Below are positions 49,201 through 59,577 of a stretch of DNA of 64,000 nt, piece by piece (positions within the stretch are counted from its first letter, which is position 1; the number at the start of each line of letters is the position of its first letter). The position numbers were made by a program, and so were the translations under genes. The notes under the pieces were generated by a model, which saw only the letters and a list, made by a program, of their open reading frames with translations, was not told the origin of the DNA and did no database searches. The stretch is taken from contig NC_079889.1 of assembly GCF_029227915.1 (NCBI RefSeq), forward strand, positions 1,426,001 through 1,490,000, in the 5' to 3' direction. The DNA comes from Hydractinia symbiolongicarpus (taxonomy: Eukaryota > Cnidaria > Hydrozoa > Anthoathecata > Hydractiniidae).

Positions 49201-52200
49201 TCATAAATTTTCGTCACCTAGCAATAATTCGTTATTTTTTACTCGCTTAGGTATATAAGAAATAGGGCTAATATAATATAATAGTCGTTAGCCCTTGGAA
49301 AAATCCACGGGGTCGCCCGTCCTTTAAATTAACCCGTTGCAACAAAGTGGACAAAAATATATCGCATTTGGTGTTGGTGCGCATTATAAAAATTTCGTGA
49401 TTCCGTTACGGGACGCAGCTCTTGCGGACACAACAAGAACTAATAAATGTGAAACCATTGCAAGGTTTTATTTTCTGCAAGTTTAGAAGTAGTTTACAAA
49501 GTTATTCGTAACCTTCACTGATACATGCTCTACCAGCAGCTGATACAACTAATCTATTATTTTTCGAAGAAACCATTAAATTATGTGCGATAGTATCTAA
49601 TTAGTGCAGACTCTTTCACCGACAGAAAGTTTGGTGAATTGGAAATTTGGACCTCAAGCCGTCCTTTTTGTTATCAAAGCATAAAATTAAAACTAGAATT
49701 AAAATACACCATTTTTAACCACAAATTGTTTTTGGCGAACATTAACTTCCTCCTATCGAGGGAAGTAGTTTTTTTGTCTTTTTAAATTTTCGCAAGGCCA
49801 CCTAGAATCCAAAAGTTTCTGCACGCGGAAGTTTCTGCAATTGGGGTTGTTAAAAGCACAGAAAAACAACTGTACCTAACAGATATTGATTTATATGCCA
49901 CGTTTAAAATATATCTACTTTGTTTTTTAAAAAATATCTGCCTTGTTTTTTAGGTAATCCTCGCACACTATACCAATCAGTTCATTCAAAGTTGTTATCA
50001 CTGCCGGATGATTTCTTGTTGTTTCCTGCTCACGATTACAAAGGTATGTCTGCTAATTTTAAAGGAAAACTACAACAAAATCAAAACATCAATGAAAATG
50101 GTAACCATTTTGTTTTTGAAAATAGTAACCTTTTTGTTTTTGAAAATGGTAACCTTCTTGTTTTTGAAAATGGTAACCATTTTGTTTTTAAAAATGGTAA
50201 CCTTCTTGTTTTTGAAAATGGTAACCATTAACCTTTTTGTTTTTGAAAATGGTAACGTTCTTGCTTCTTGACAACCAATGAAATCATTTAATTCTTATTT
50301 TCCTATGACAGAAGAAAGTCATACCAAATCTGCCAAATCTGGTTTTGCTTATACAAATTATCCAGTTACAACCAAGTTAATAAGTTTTGAAGAAACTTGT
50401 GTTTTATGACCCCTCCATATTTTTTCAGTCCATTTGCGAAAGAAATAAAATCAAGTAAATCTTGGCTTGGTGGAATTTCCTCCAAAGTCTTAATGAAATG
50501 TTATTTCTACTACAAATCTACAATTCCAAAGTGTCATAAAAATATTCTCAAATAATTGGTAGCGTTGAATCTGTTGTAATAAAACCGAGACCTTGCCATG
50601 CGTACGTGTTTACTGGCGAGTAAGTTCGGTCCAGCAACCGGCGAGTGTCGGGTGTACGCGGTCGAGTATAAGCTGGGTCAGCGAGTCTGTTACACAAGTT
50701 GTTAATATCGTTCGCACTTAAACATCTTTTTTCGATTTGCACTTTACGATTTATTGATTTTCCACTGTGTGCTTTAGGTGACGAAATTCGAGTTACGAAG
50801 TCATCGAGTTCACTTATATGTTTCGCAGTTCCCCGACTATATTTTTCTTGATCCTTTCTTTTGATTGGTTTAACCAATCGTTCTGATACCTGATCTGTAT
50901 CTACATTTTGTCTGGTTATTGTTACTGTGTTCCTGTGCGTGTTTTTGACTCGTTTACCTTTTGTATTTTCGTGTAGCCGTATGGCAATTTCTGTGATTTC
51001 TTCTTGACTTCTTGTTTTCTTTCTATCATGTTCTTTCGCTTCTTGTGCTACGTGTATTCTATATTTCGGTCTAGCTAATCGGTTTATAGTTTCAATACGC
51101 GCCATAGTTTTTGCGCGTTTCGGTGTGATTTGACTCGCGTTTTGTTGCGACTCATGCTGTTTCCTTGCGGTATTGTCTTGCGACAACACTTGTGCAGCCC
51201 TGCGATTTTCTTCTGTCACCCTCGCGATTTCCATGTCAACACTTACAATTTTATTTACAAAATAGAACTTCAAAAAACGTTAACGATTTGAAGTTACAGC
51301 AATTAAAAAATTTGTTAGACATGGTTTCTACATGCAATGAGAAACCTGCGAAATTTTCATTGTATGTTTTGTTGAAATATTGGCTCACTTAACAAAACTA
51401 TTCATTCGTTAATGTAAATATGGAACTGCCATACTCATAAAATTGTAAACTAAGTATCGTTAAAGATTTTTGCTACTGGCTATAAAATAAACAAATTTAG
51501 TAAACTCTTTCACAATTTTGTGTTAACGATAAATGGTTGCTCAATTTTTGATTTGACAGTTGAGATTTTCTCTTATAAATTGTACCATAAGAAGCTAACA
51601 AGCGATATGGGTTGCATTCAAAATACTCAACGCTTAAAAAAATTAAAGTTACATATTCATAAAGTTAGTATATAGAAACCAGGTGATATGCTTTCTTCTA
51701 AAGTATTGCTTCAAAATTAACTCGAAACTTTTGTTGTGGTAGTTGGGTTTTGATTTCAACTCCCTGGTGAGTAAAACAGATGATGCGTTGTCATGGAGAA
51801 TTTGGCGAGTAATGCTTTCACTCACGTCAATTGCTGACGTTTTGTTTTTACCCTGCGTGTGTCGTTTTTATCCGCTGATTTCTACAACTTAGGTTTTGTT
51901 TTCAACTCCCTGGCGAGTAAAACAAATAACGTGTTGTCATGGTGAAGTTGGCGAGTAATGCATTCACTCACGTCCATAGCTGACGTTGTTTTTAACCTGC
52001 TTGTTAACCCGCTGATTCCTTTAACGGGAAAGCAGAAGTTACAATGCGTTTTTATTCTCTGGAATAGATTGTCAGAACAGGACGAACGTCGTCTGACATT
52101 GTGCAGATTATTGGAATTTAGGTCAAACTTCGAAGATCACACCCCCAAGCAATTATTTACGCTCTTTCAATATTAGACATGTACTTTGAACTTGTTAATA

Positions 52201-54713
52201 TTCACAAACGGCTTGAGATTTTAAATTTTCAGTTAAATAATTCTTAATGATGTCAGTATGGCGTATTTTTGCGATTTTTTGCGCTTCACATCGCAGAAAC
52301 TGTGACTAGCGCATTTTTACGATCTTCGCTCGTTTTACCCTAAACCGAAATTTAGTCTTAAAGTTAGACTGCTTTTCTCTCCACTCATTCAAAAGTACGT
52401 TAAGGGGATAAAATTTCGTGTGTATTTAATTCCGCGGTTAAGCCCTCCCTGGAAATTTTGCTTGGATTTAATTTCGGGGTCGACCGAAATTTTCGAATTT
52501 GCATGGATTTAATTTCGTGGATAAGCCCTCACTGGAAATTTCACTTGGATTTAATATCGTGGGCAAGCAAAGAAGGGTAAATTTAAATCATAATTTAATG
52601 CTCTACTTTATCTTCTCAAAACAACAATTTATGTAATATTTAACACTTTGATAAAATCAAAATTATTTCTGTCTTTTCCCTTGTTTTCATTGATTTCTTC
52701 CTCATCCTCATCATTTTCGTCATCTCCGTCCTGGTATTATGTGGCGGTTCTGGTAACATTTGTTTACGTTAAAAGAACTCAAAAGTTTTTCAAAAATGTA
52801 ATTTCGGTGGCTTTAATTTCACATTTTTTAGCGAAAACCGCAAAATTTAATTCACGCGAAATTTTATCCACTTAAGGTAGTTTATATACTAGATGTATAT
52901 GTATGAAGAATTTTGATCTACAATAATGGATAAAATTAATGGAATATGGGCGGCCATATTTTTAAAGACGGACAAAAGCGTGATATGGCCACTACTAGTC
53001 GCAACCTTTGCGCACACGTAAGCCAGGTAGAGAACGTGTGGATTTCGCTAGTGACTTTCTTAAACCACCCGCAAAACAAAATAAATACGCCGCCGCGACC
53101 CGTAATTCGGGAGAAATAGTCTTTTTGACGCCAGCAACAATTAGCAGCTTGTTTCAAGAATTTGGATTTAACCAAATAACCTAAGTTGTGAAGTCCTAAG
53201 TTCGCTGGAAACGTTCACAAAGGAAATGTTACAAGTTCACAATACGCGACTTTAATATAGAAACAACCAATGTAATTACTTGTGGCTTCTAAATTCGAAA
53301 TGAGCCGTGTTATTTTATTATATCTTGTCCGTGATTATAGTGTTTGCCTATTTTATTTTAATAGCTAGTTGTGTCTCCAAATACTTCGTGTGAATTTTCG
53401 CCCATTTATGTTGTTCTTCATTTACATTCGGGACGATTACAAAATGTTTGTTCATTGTGTACAGCTTTCGCAGAGAGGCAGGCTTTTATGATGTTTATGA
53501 ACGCGAAATGATATTTTTTTCATTCATCTCGTGAATGTCAAAGAAAAAAAAATGGATCCTTTTTTATGCAGTTTTATACATTCTTATACATATACAAGTG
53601 TTTAAAAAATTTTTAAAATAGTAGAAGGACTGACCGTGATCTATTTTAGTTTTAAATTTTTTCTTGATAATAATAAAAAAATACGTTTTGAGGTTAATTC
53701 CTTCAATATTTATAGGGTTTAGTTTTGTTGATTCGCGAAAATGCAGGTGGAATTTTTTATCAGCGTCGATTTACTAAATTTTATGTTTCAAAATCTTTTA
53801 ATATCCTGGCAACAAAAAACTTATTTGCGACGTTTCGGGTGTTTCACACACCCAATTTCAAGCAATCAAAAACGTACAAAGTTTTTCTAAATTTATACAA
53901 GTTTAACAGTAACCACGGTTACAAATGAAATACTAATTGTATAAATACAATGGAGCAGATCTAATGTTGTTATTCAACTAGGGACTATCCCGCATTATGA
54001 ACAAACTCTCTTTAATCTCTAGCAAATACCGGTTGTTACCACTAGAGAGTATACTAAAATCGTCAAGAGATGATGTGGTGTGACAGGCTTTAAGATGATC
54101 TTTAATTGCCGTACAATTAGATGAAGTTGATTTCTTACCTGTTAAGGGAGACACTCCGAGGTGCTTGCTTGCCCGAACCTTAAGAACCTTTTATTATAGG
54201 TGGCGTTGCAGCCACTGCACTTATATTTGTAAATGACGCCTGACTTTAATTCTTTGGGCTTTTAATACCACAAACGGAAGTTTCTTCACTTAAAGTAGTA
54301 CCGGTTGAGTGCCATGAAATCTAAGCGTGGTAATTGCATTTAGTCTTGGTTTAGGGAGAAATCATTATTATTCGCGCGATTAATTATCGCGCGCTTTTCT
54401 GCAAATGCGTGAACTTAAAACTCTAAAAAACGATGTTCTTTCCAGGTCATTCAGTAACCACAGTTCATGAAGAATGCAAGTTTAATCCAAGACTTACAAA
54501 ATCAGAGGATGAATTTGTTGAAATCATGAAAAACCTCGGATTGGCGTATCCTAAGAAAATCGGTAGGCAGCTAGTATTGATAAAATAATTTCCACTTAAA
54601 GAGACTTGCAAATATTGTATTGAACTTTCTTTTACTGTTTAGACGTAGCTTTGCCATGGAATGTAAAATGCGGACCATCACAACTTGGCGAAGCCAGAAT
54701 GGACGGACTGTAA
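41691..54713 (+). CDS. ETHE1: ETHE1, mitochondrial persulfide dioxygenase (nine exons)
   Basis: Exons 41691-41732, 43256-43345, 44573-44627, 45546-45691, 46978-47014, 47685-47777, 49954-50043, 54446-54562 and 54643-54713 all have GT-AG borders and compatible phases, giving 246 aa. ETHE1 oxidises glutathione persulfide to sulfite in mitochondrial sulfide detoxification, using one iron in a metallo-beta-lactamase fold. Iron ligands are visible: H66 in NTHCHADH, H121 in STPGHT and D140 in [32 protein letters not shown] and FNPRL are also conserved. The short basic N-terminus [14 protein letters not shown], encoded by exon 1, could act in mitochondrial import. Length is close to that of the human protein (254). 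Introns total about 12 kb and are full of mobile elements; intron 7 (50044-54445) hosts another gene on the opposite strand. The join is supported at every exon by family similarity. Confidence 0.95.
41934..42585. mobile_element. Foldback element in ETHE1 intron 1
   Basis: The left arm (about 41934-42035, with AAAATGAGCATTAAATACTC and ATATCCCTCGATATTTGTGA) is the inverse of the right arm (about 42520-42585, TCAGAAATATTGAGGGATAT and GAGTATTTAATGCTCATTTT). The left arm carries about 40 extra bases. The interior is non-coding. Confidence 0.65.
42830..43206 (-). mobile_element. Helitron-like element in ETHE1 intron 1
   Basis: The plus strand starts CTAG at 42830 and ends with a TATTATTATATAAGAA tract near 43206, matching the 3' CTAG and 5' TC..TATAATAATA ends of the other copies when reversed. 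It shares the block GATGACGTCATCAACCCGTC with 34480 and 48760. It ends only about 50 bases before ETHE1 exon 2. Confidence 0.6.
45066..45425. repeat. Degraded MITE-like repeat in ETHE1 intron 3
   Basis: The left edge (TTAAAGGTAAATATTTATTGCAG) and the reversed right edge (TAAAAGGGTACAAATTATTTGCA) are imperfect inverted repeats. Inside, TTTTTGCAGA/TTTGCAAA units recur. Possibly a decayed relative of the CGCGAAA-rich family; no frame. Confidence 0.4.
46255..46566 (-). mobile_element. 5'-truncated LINE tail with (ATG)n end, in ETHE1 intron 4
   Basis: Minus-strand translation gives [13 protein letters not shown], a TAG, then [37 protein letters not shown] and a stop at 46297. This is the usual C-terminal end after the reverse transcriptase in many non-LTR retrotransposons (R-R-L-W...G-R-P-K-T-W). 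A run of ATG/GAT triplets (46289-46257) follows as the 3' tail. The in-frame TAG near 46518 and the missing 5' part show it is dead. Confidence 0.75.
47284..47525 (+). mobile_element. tRNA-derived SINE in ETHE1 intron 5
   Basis: The head resembles a tRNA: A-box-like TGGCCTTGTGGTTATGG at about 47289 and B-box-like GGTTCGGTCCA at 47332-47342, ending by GCGCGGG near 47353. An unrelated body of about 150 bases follows, ending near AATAAAAGC. The tRNA part cannot form clean acceptor pairing with its flank, so this is a retroposon and not a tRNA gene. Confidence 0.65.
48420..49143 (-). mobile_element. Helitron-like element in ETHE1 intron 6
   Basis: The plus strand begins CTAGCCAATAAGGCCCG at 48420 and ends near a GACAGACAGACAGAAGTA tract. 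It shares the GTTGACCCA..CCAATTT and CAAAGGAAAATGA blocks with copies at 34239 and 42830. The 3' hairpin is lost. No coding frame. Confidence 0.6.
49279..49400 (-). mobile_element. Truncated Helitron 3' end in ETHE1 intron 6
   Basis: It contains the hairpin TGGAAAAATCCA with flanking GGGGTCGCCCGTCCTTT, identical in arrangement to 21283. The terminal CTAG reads ATAG. The body is cut off about 120 bases in. Confidence 0.6.
50093..50262. repeat. 24-bp minisatellite next to ETHE1 exon 7
   Basis: About seven units of GAAAATGGTAACCATTTTG plus TTTTT, varying at CATTTT, CTTTTT and CTTCTT. It begins 50 bases after the exon 7 donor. The exon 7 frame runs on through the donor into the repeat (FENGNLLV-type repeats) and stops at 50231. 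This would matter only if the intron were retained. Confidence 0.85.
50548..51234 (-). CDS. Intronless gene with THEG-like repeats, nested in ETHE1 intron 7
   Basis: The frame from ATG 51234-51232 (context GACATGG) to the stop at 50548 gives 228 aa. It extends 13 codons further upstream without an ATG. Four spaced motifs look like testicular haploid expressed (THEG) repeats: NRLARPKYR (about 51), [10 protein letters not shown] (about 117), TRISSPKAH (about 148) and [11 protein letters not shown] (about 181). The protein is basic and rich in R, K, T and N, with no signal or membrane segment. THEG-repeat proteins are sperm or ciliary microtubule-associated; that function here is inferred. It lies wholly within ETHE1 intron 7 on the opposite strand. 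Lack of introns suggests a single-exon gene or an old retrocopy. GC content is visibly higher than in the surrounding intron, supporting a coding role. Confidence 0.65.
   Translation of the reverse strand: MEIARVTEENRRAAQVLSQDNTARKQHESQQNASQITPKRAKTMARIETINRLARPKYRIHVAQEAKEHDRKKTRSQEEITEIAIRLHENTKGKRVKNTHRNTVTITRQNVDTDQVSERLVKPIKRKDQEKYSRGTAKHISELDDFVTRISSPKAHSGKSINRKVQIEKRCLSANDINNLCNRLADPAYTRPRTPDTRRLLDRTYSPVNTYAWQGLGFITTDSTLPII
51748..52030. repeat. 146-bp tandem duplication
   Basis: The block TTTCAACTCCCTGG-GAGTAAAAC through TGACGTT and CCGCTGATT occurs twice (TCCCTGG at 51761 and 51907, period 146), with scattered differences. Non-coding. Confidence 0.8.
52400..52875. mobile_element. 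TTAA MITE derived from a transposon related to 28924-32268
   Basis: The left end TTAAGGGGATAAAATTTCG and the reversed right end TTAAGTGGATAAAATTTCG are near-perfect inverted repeats; similarity runs on for about 40 bases. Internally there are TTTAATTTCG subterminal units. A minus-strand segment at about 52690-52735 reads [15 protein letters not shown], like the acidic C-terminal tail of the 29059 transposase. This supports an internal-deletion derivative of a sister element. Confidence 0.75.
52876..54445. other. ETHE1 intron 7, right part
   Basis: No gene. A near-palindrome, CGCGCGATTAATTATCGCGCG, lies at about 54374-54394. The plus-strand frame at 53725-53928 has no family resemblance. Confidence 0.45.
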
Positions 54714-56390
54714 CGAGAGAAGTTTGTTGTTGTTGTTGTTGTTTCTGAGCATGTCTTGTTTTTTAGAGTATTACACTTAAGAAACAACATTCTATTCAAA
54801 GTTTACAAGGTTTTGTCTCTTGACATTTTTTAGAGTTGCAAAAGTATAAACTTATATTGTTTGCAATTAACAGTAAAACTTATTCTTACTAATTTTCGCG
54901 TGGAGAAAGACGTTTTGTCCTCACAGAATAAGATTATTAGTAAAATACTGGCTTTCACGCAATATGTAGATATTTTTGTGTTGTTTACATAGGGTTTTTT
55001 GGGTAATTTCTGTGCTCAATTTGGCGTAATAATGAATTTTTGTGTATCGAAACAAGTACGTGCGAAAATCAGTACGGGTAAGGTAACTTATCTTATAATT
55101 TTTTAACCTATCTTGGTGTTCACCGAAATGTTTTTATGCACAAGGAAGAAAGAAAGAAAGAAAAAAAAATCATTTCATTTCTTATTATTTTTATTTAAAA
55201 TCTTTTGCAAATTTTTTTATAGTATTTGCAGTTTTTCTATTATGTACCCCTATAGCACAAAACAGGACCTATATGGGGCGTAGCTTTTTGTTATGTCCTC
55301 ACTTGTGAAACAGCGCTATTAAGTTCCTTGGAATTAAAGAACAAATCTTTCCTAATGTAAGCAGCAGTAATGAGAGAAAGCGAGATAAATATGAAAACTC
55401 AGAAAGTATTATAACCATGGAGGTAATAAAATATATAATATATCTTAATTTGATGGAGTTTTGGATCAGCTATGACCACTGCGCACAAGAGCTGCGCGAG
55501 GCAATAATTTTGTGCGAGGTATTTTCGCTTTATTAGTACGTTGGATTATGCGAAAGCTAAAACATTAAAAGCGAAGAAGATGGTATCAGCAGATTTTTTT
55601 TTCTTTAATTTTTAATTGTTACTTTCTAAACCCAAATTTCCGCTAAAAAAATTTACTAATTTTTAATGTTTTCTTGCCTCTTCTACTCTATATTAAAAAT
55701 ACCCGTTTCTCTATGTGGGAGAGAAAAAATTCGTGCTACGAACACACGAATTTTTTATGCACAAACAACAAATGCGATGTATTTTCAACGACTTTGTTAC
55801 GATCTTTCATGCGTAGAAAGCAGTCATAAAGTCCGATTTTCATCAGCAAGCTTTTTACGTCCTTGACATGCTAACGAAGGCACAAATTACAATGAGAGCC
55901 ACCATTACAATGGTCATTTTGAAAGTTGTGGTGTCAAGGTGATTGTCTCTTCTTAATATTTTTGTCTTCTCATCACTTTGTATTTATAGGATTAATTGAT
56001 TTAAATGTTTGTAAGAGTTAAAATTGGTATTTTATCACATTAGGATTTTGTGCATTAAGCACGCTAGCCTAACCAACATGCTTTATTCGTATCTTTTGAT
56101 CCTAGTCCGAATTATTCTTTTCTCTTCATGTCAATGTCAATTAGTCTCACATTTAACTAAGCTGCTAATTCTGGGCAATTTTTATAACTGTATAGCTAAC
56201 CATGACTACCTAACGAGTGAAAGTAGACAAATTGCTGTTTTGTAGCTAGCTAAACCAGCTAGGAATAAACTAACAAAAAATGTCAGATATTTTTGATTCA
56301 CCTAGAACTATATATTATATAAATATGAATTTCAACTTCAGTGGTCTTTATTGTTTGTCTGAGAGCTCTTAAAAACGAAAGCTCTTAAAA
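54714..56390. other. Non-coding stretch after ETHE1
   Basis: It includes a (TTG)n run just after the ETHE1 stop and an AGAA/AAAG simple repeat at about 55143-55169. No supported gene. Confidence 0.5.
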
Positions 56391-56495
56391 TCGAAAATTA
56401 GTTCTCGCAAAATATCAGGACTTCGCGAAAATTAAATTTTATTTTCAAAATTTCTTTTTGCGAAAATTAGTTCTCGCGGAAATTTTTCCTAAGGT
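56390..56495. repeat. MITE fragment of the CGCGAAA family
   Basis: GAAAATTAGTTCTCGC occurs twice (about 56393 and 56463) around TTCGCGAAAATTAAATTTTA. The right edge, CGCGGAAATTTTTCCTAAGG, resembles the transposon ends. Boundaries uncertain. Confidence 0.45.
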
Positions 56496-57315
56496 AGATA
56501 AGTAGAAAGTCTTAGCCTGTGTTTAGTGTTTCGTTGTGGCTAAGGTAATACACAATTATTTTCTTACTCAAGTTTACTTGTGTAACTTTTGCGGAAACTT
56601 ATTTTCCGAACTAAACAGAATTCTGGTTGACTCATATCCTTGGATTGGATATTACCAGGATTTATTTAAAGTGAAGTAGCAAGAAAGCATTTTTTGAAAA
56701 ACACAACCCACCCGCACTGCTATATCGAACGCGTGGTTGGATTTACAATTGTAATAAAGATGGTAGCTGCGAGTAGCGAAGGGTAAATACTTTTAATTTT
56801 CGTGACACATGGATATATTCCCGTGAGGTTTTTCACGGGATGTCGAATAATTTTAGATCAAATAAATAAATAAAAGGTTAATATTTTGTGGTTCATCAAA
56901 GAAAATTCGGGAATCGTTTAGCTACTAATTGTTGGATAAATATTTCAGATCGGCATCTTGACTTTGTCAAACAAATCCGCGAAATGGTTATTACTTATAT
57001 TTGATAATAAACGCTCCATTTTTTTGAAAATATCAAGCTACTTTAAGTGCCGTAAAATTCCCAAAGAATTAATGCGCAAAAGTTTATTTACGCGAGAAAA
57101 AATAATTTCGCAAAAATGTTGTCAGAGTTATAATTATCTATTTTCATGATTTGACTTTAGCGAAAGTCTATGTTAGTGAAATTTTCTGCTCTTCACGCGA
57201 TATGGGTAATTAGCGAAAGTTTTTGCACTTTAAGTAAATGAAAATACTTTTTGCATGATTCGCGTTTAAATTACATACGTGCTATATTGAATCCTGCGAA
57301 ATAGTTGTTTCATGC
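56496..57315. other. Non-coding stretch
   Basis: No gene supported. Scattered CGCGAAA/TTAGCGAAAG motifs at about 56957-57240 suggest one more decayed relative of the repeat family. Confidence 0.4.
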
Positions 57316-57390
57316 CAACCTCGTTTTCAGAGCTCTGTGTCTCTTTATTATGCTGGAAACGCGACGGTCTTAGTTCGAGGTTGGTTGAAT
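57316..57390. repeat. Short inverted-repeat element (CCAACCTCG ends)
   Basis: GCCAACCTCGTTTTCAGAGC on the left is mirrored by GTTCGAGGTTGG on the right, about 70 bases in all. The ends match the family at 34918 and 40843. Confidence 0.6.
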
Positions 57391-58019
57391 GCATCATATT
57401 TTTTCAATTTTTGCTGAATTGTACGAAAAATGGATCAATGACATTATGCCATAGTTTAACCTGCTTTGAAAGCTACACATTGCATTGTTAGGATCAATTT
57501 GAGATAAGACCGATCTCAAAGAGATTTGGGATCGAGAATGACTAAATATCAAATCTATTTTAGAACAAGGTCAATTGTGGCAAGATTTGGTGCCATTTTT
57601 TCTGTATATCTACTTAGAGCATTGATAAGAAACATGTCTGCGTGTTCGAGTGATTGATTATATTGTTTGAATTAGGAACACCCTAAGGCTTTCGATATGT
57701 TCTTTGTACCAGGTGGTAGCAGGTTTAAACAATGCAAAATTTTTGTAAGCTTTGTGAAGATCAAAGAAATTTCTATTCGATTATTTCATAAAAGATTTGT
57801 ATCTTTTGGTTTATCAAAGAAAGTATTTCTGGTGAAGTTTACTAAATACGGGATTAAAATTTCGAATCCGCATTTCGACTTTTTATCTGTAACAAGCCCA
57901 CAATATAGGAATTAGTTATAGTTGATTTCAAACGTTTCATTTTTTTTGAAAAATTAAGCTACTTAAAGTCCATAAAATTAAATAGTATGGATTCATGAAA
58001 GTTCATAAAAAATTAATTT

Positions 58020-58182
58020 TACAGTGGATATTGTCTATCTCGAACTCGCAGGGGACCAAAAAATTTGTTCGAGATAGAGAAAGTTCGAGATAAAGAAAGG
58101 AAATTACCTTAGGCGGACCACAAAGGGACCGAGACTTTAGTTTGAGATAGGAAGTAGTTCGAGATAGAGAGATTCCACTGTA
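58020..58182. mobile_element. Tigger/pogo-type MITE, 159 bp
   Basis: It is flanked by TA on both sides (58020-58021, 58181-58182). The inverted repeats start CAGTGGA and include CTCTATCTCGAAC; 20 of 24 positions match between ends. CAGTGG..TCTCGAAC is the typical terminus of pogo/Tigger elements. Non-coding. Confidence 0.85.
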
Positions 58183-58453
58183 GTTGCAAAAACACATAGT
58201 GGTAACGAGTGTCGGATTTTCTAAATGAAAAAATATGTATTTCGATACAACGTCGATTTAAGAAATGCCGCTTTAAATAATCGATACATATTTAATGTGA
58301 AAGTTTAATGTTTTTTTACACTTTGTGCTTTGAAAATTTAAAAATTAATTTTCTAGTTTCGAAACAAAAAGAATACTTTAATCATAGTAAAAAAATAGTA
58401 TCTGTTAATACACCAACTGCTGTAAAAACTTCTTGTAAAAAAAGGGAGAAAAT

Positions 58454-59577
58454 ATGATGAGTTTTTGGAAGAAAGGTATTTTGTACTTGAAGTAGATATC
58501 TTACTTTACTTACAATTATTATATCAAGTCTCTCTTTACTGTTTAATTTCTTACGACCCTATATTTTTTTGTTTTTTAGGTAAATTCGTCAGTAAATAAC
58601 CACTAACGATGCTCTTTATTGCCATTGTGTATATCAACTCGCCTTTAAAATATTAAATTTTGACTGAGAGAGATATTTCACAGATGCAATTCGCGATTTT
58701 TTGTTCTCGCAATTTTTTTTTCTTTATTCGCAAAATTTGGTTTTCGCGAATTTCAATATTTTTTTGGGTTTAACTGTGCATATCATTGAGCTCTATTGTG
58801 TGAAGCAACCAAATAAACTCGCGAGATTGAGTTATCTAATCGTTTGCTTAAATCATTAAAAATATTTGTTTGGACGAATTCGAGAAAAGAGAGAAAAAAA
58901 GATAAGCTTTGACCGTTAGAAGACATTAGTTCGCGAACTATAATTATTCAGGAAATGAAATTTTCGCCATATTTGGAAATAGCTTATTTCTCATTCGCGA
59001 AATCGCAAAAAATAATTCCCGTGAAATTTTATTTTTTCACCTTGAGAGAGAAAAACGACAAACAACTTACTGGATTCCCAAAGCCACTTTTGCATTCGCC
59101 ATTATTTTTTCATGATTAGGTAAAGAAATATCAATTAACAAAAATGGTAAGTCAAGTAGCGGCTGCATAATCTACCATTTTAAAACGTGGAAAAGTGGAG
59201 GGTACAGTTACGAGTCAATCAAACCTTACATGCTGACTAACCAAGAACTAATAAAATATGATATCGAATACGAAAATTCGAGCACACAACCTGGACGTCT
59301 ACCCATGACATCAAATATGAAGTTACAGCCGAGATGTAGAGATTCTTTAGAATCTTATGAAAGTTCTCTTCAAACAAATGACAAACCAAAACGAGCAAAG
59401 GTAAACAAAGGAGAAACGTTTATACCAGCACCGAAAGGTTATATTCCAAGACTAACTTTTGAAAACTTGCAAATGCTAGCCAATGTTACAAATGAAAGCG
59501 TTCACAAATCCATTAAAACATGGATCAAAGATGTTTACGTCAGCAGAATAAACGAAAAAGAAGCTTATAGAAATTAA
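58454..59577 (+). CDS. Unknown family, paralogue 1 (two exons)
   Basis: Exon 1 (58454-58475) encodes MMSFWKK and one base of the next codon, before a GTATTT donor. Exon 2 (59120-59577) follows a CATGATTAG acceptor. Joined: 159 aa. Exon 2 opens GKEISINKNGKSSSGCIIYH, followed by KTWKSGGYSYES, PYMLTNQE and a variable middle. Near the C-terminus is PRLTFENLQMLANVTNESVH, then KSIKTWIKDVY. Exon size, phase-1 intron and both motifs match the genes at 61519 and 63357. No signal peptide or membrane segment. I do not recognise the family, and function is unknown. The C-terminal motif looks helical. This is the most divergent of the three. Confidence 0.65.
58660..59047. repeat. Decayed CGCGAAA-rich element in the intron of paralogue 1
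   Basis: The left side has ATTCGCGATTTTTTGTTCTCGC and TTTTCGCGAATTTC; the right side has TTCGCGAAATCGC and CCCGTGAAATTTTATTTTTTCACC. Weak inverted similarity (CTGAGAGAGATA against CTCTCTCAAGG). The family is related to the TTAA elements; ends uncertain. Confidence 0.4.

Noticed and set aside
58570-58600. Acceptor-like TTTTTTAG/GTAAATTCG in the intron of paralogue 1
   Set aside because: Use of this site gives GKFVSK and then a stop. The acceptor at 59119 restores the family motif, so this is a decoy or a rare alternative.
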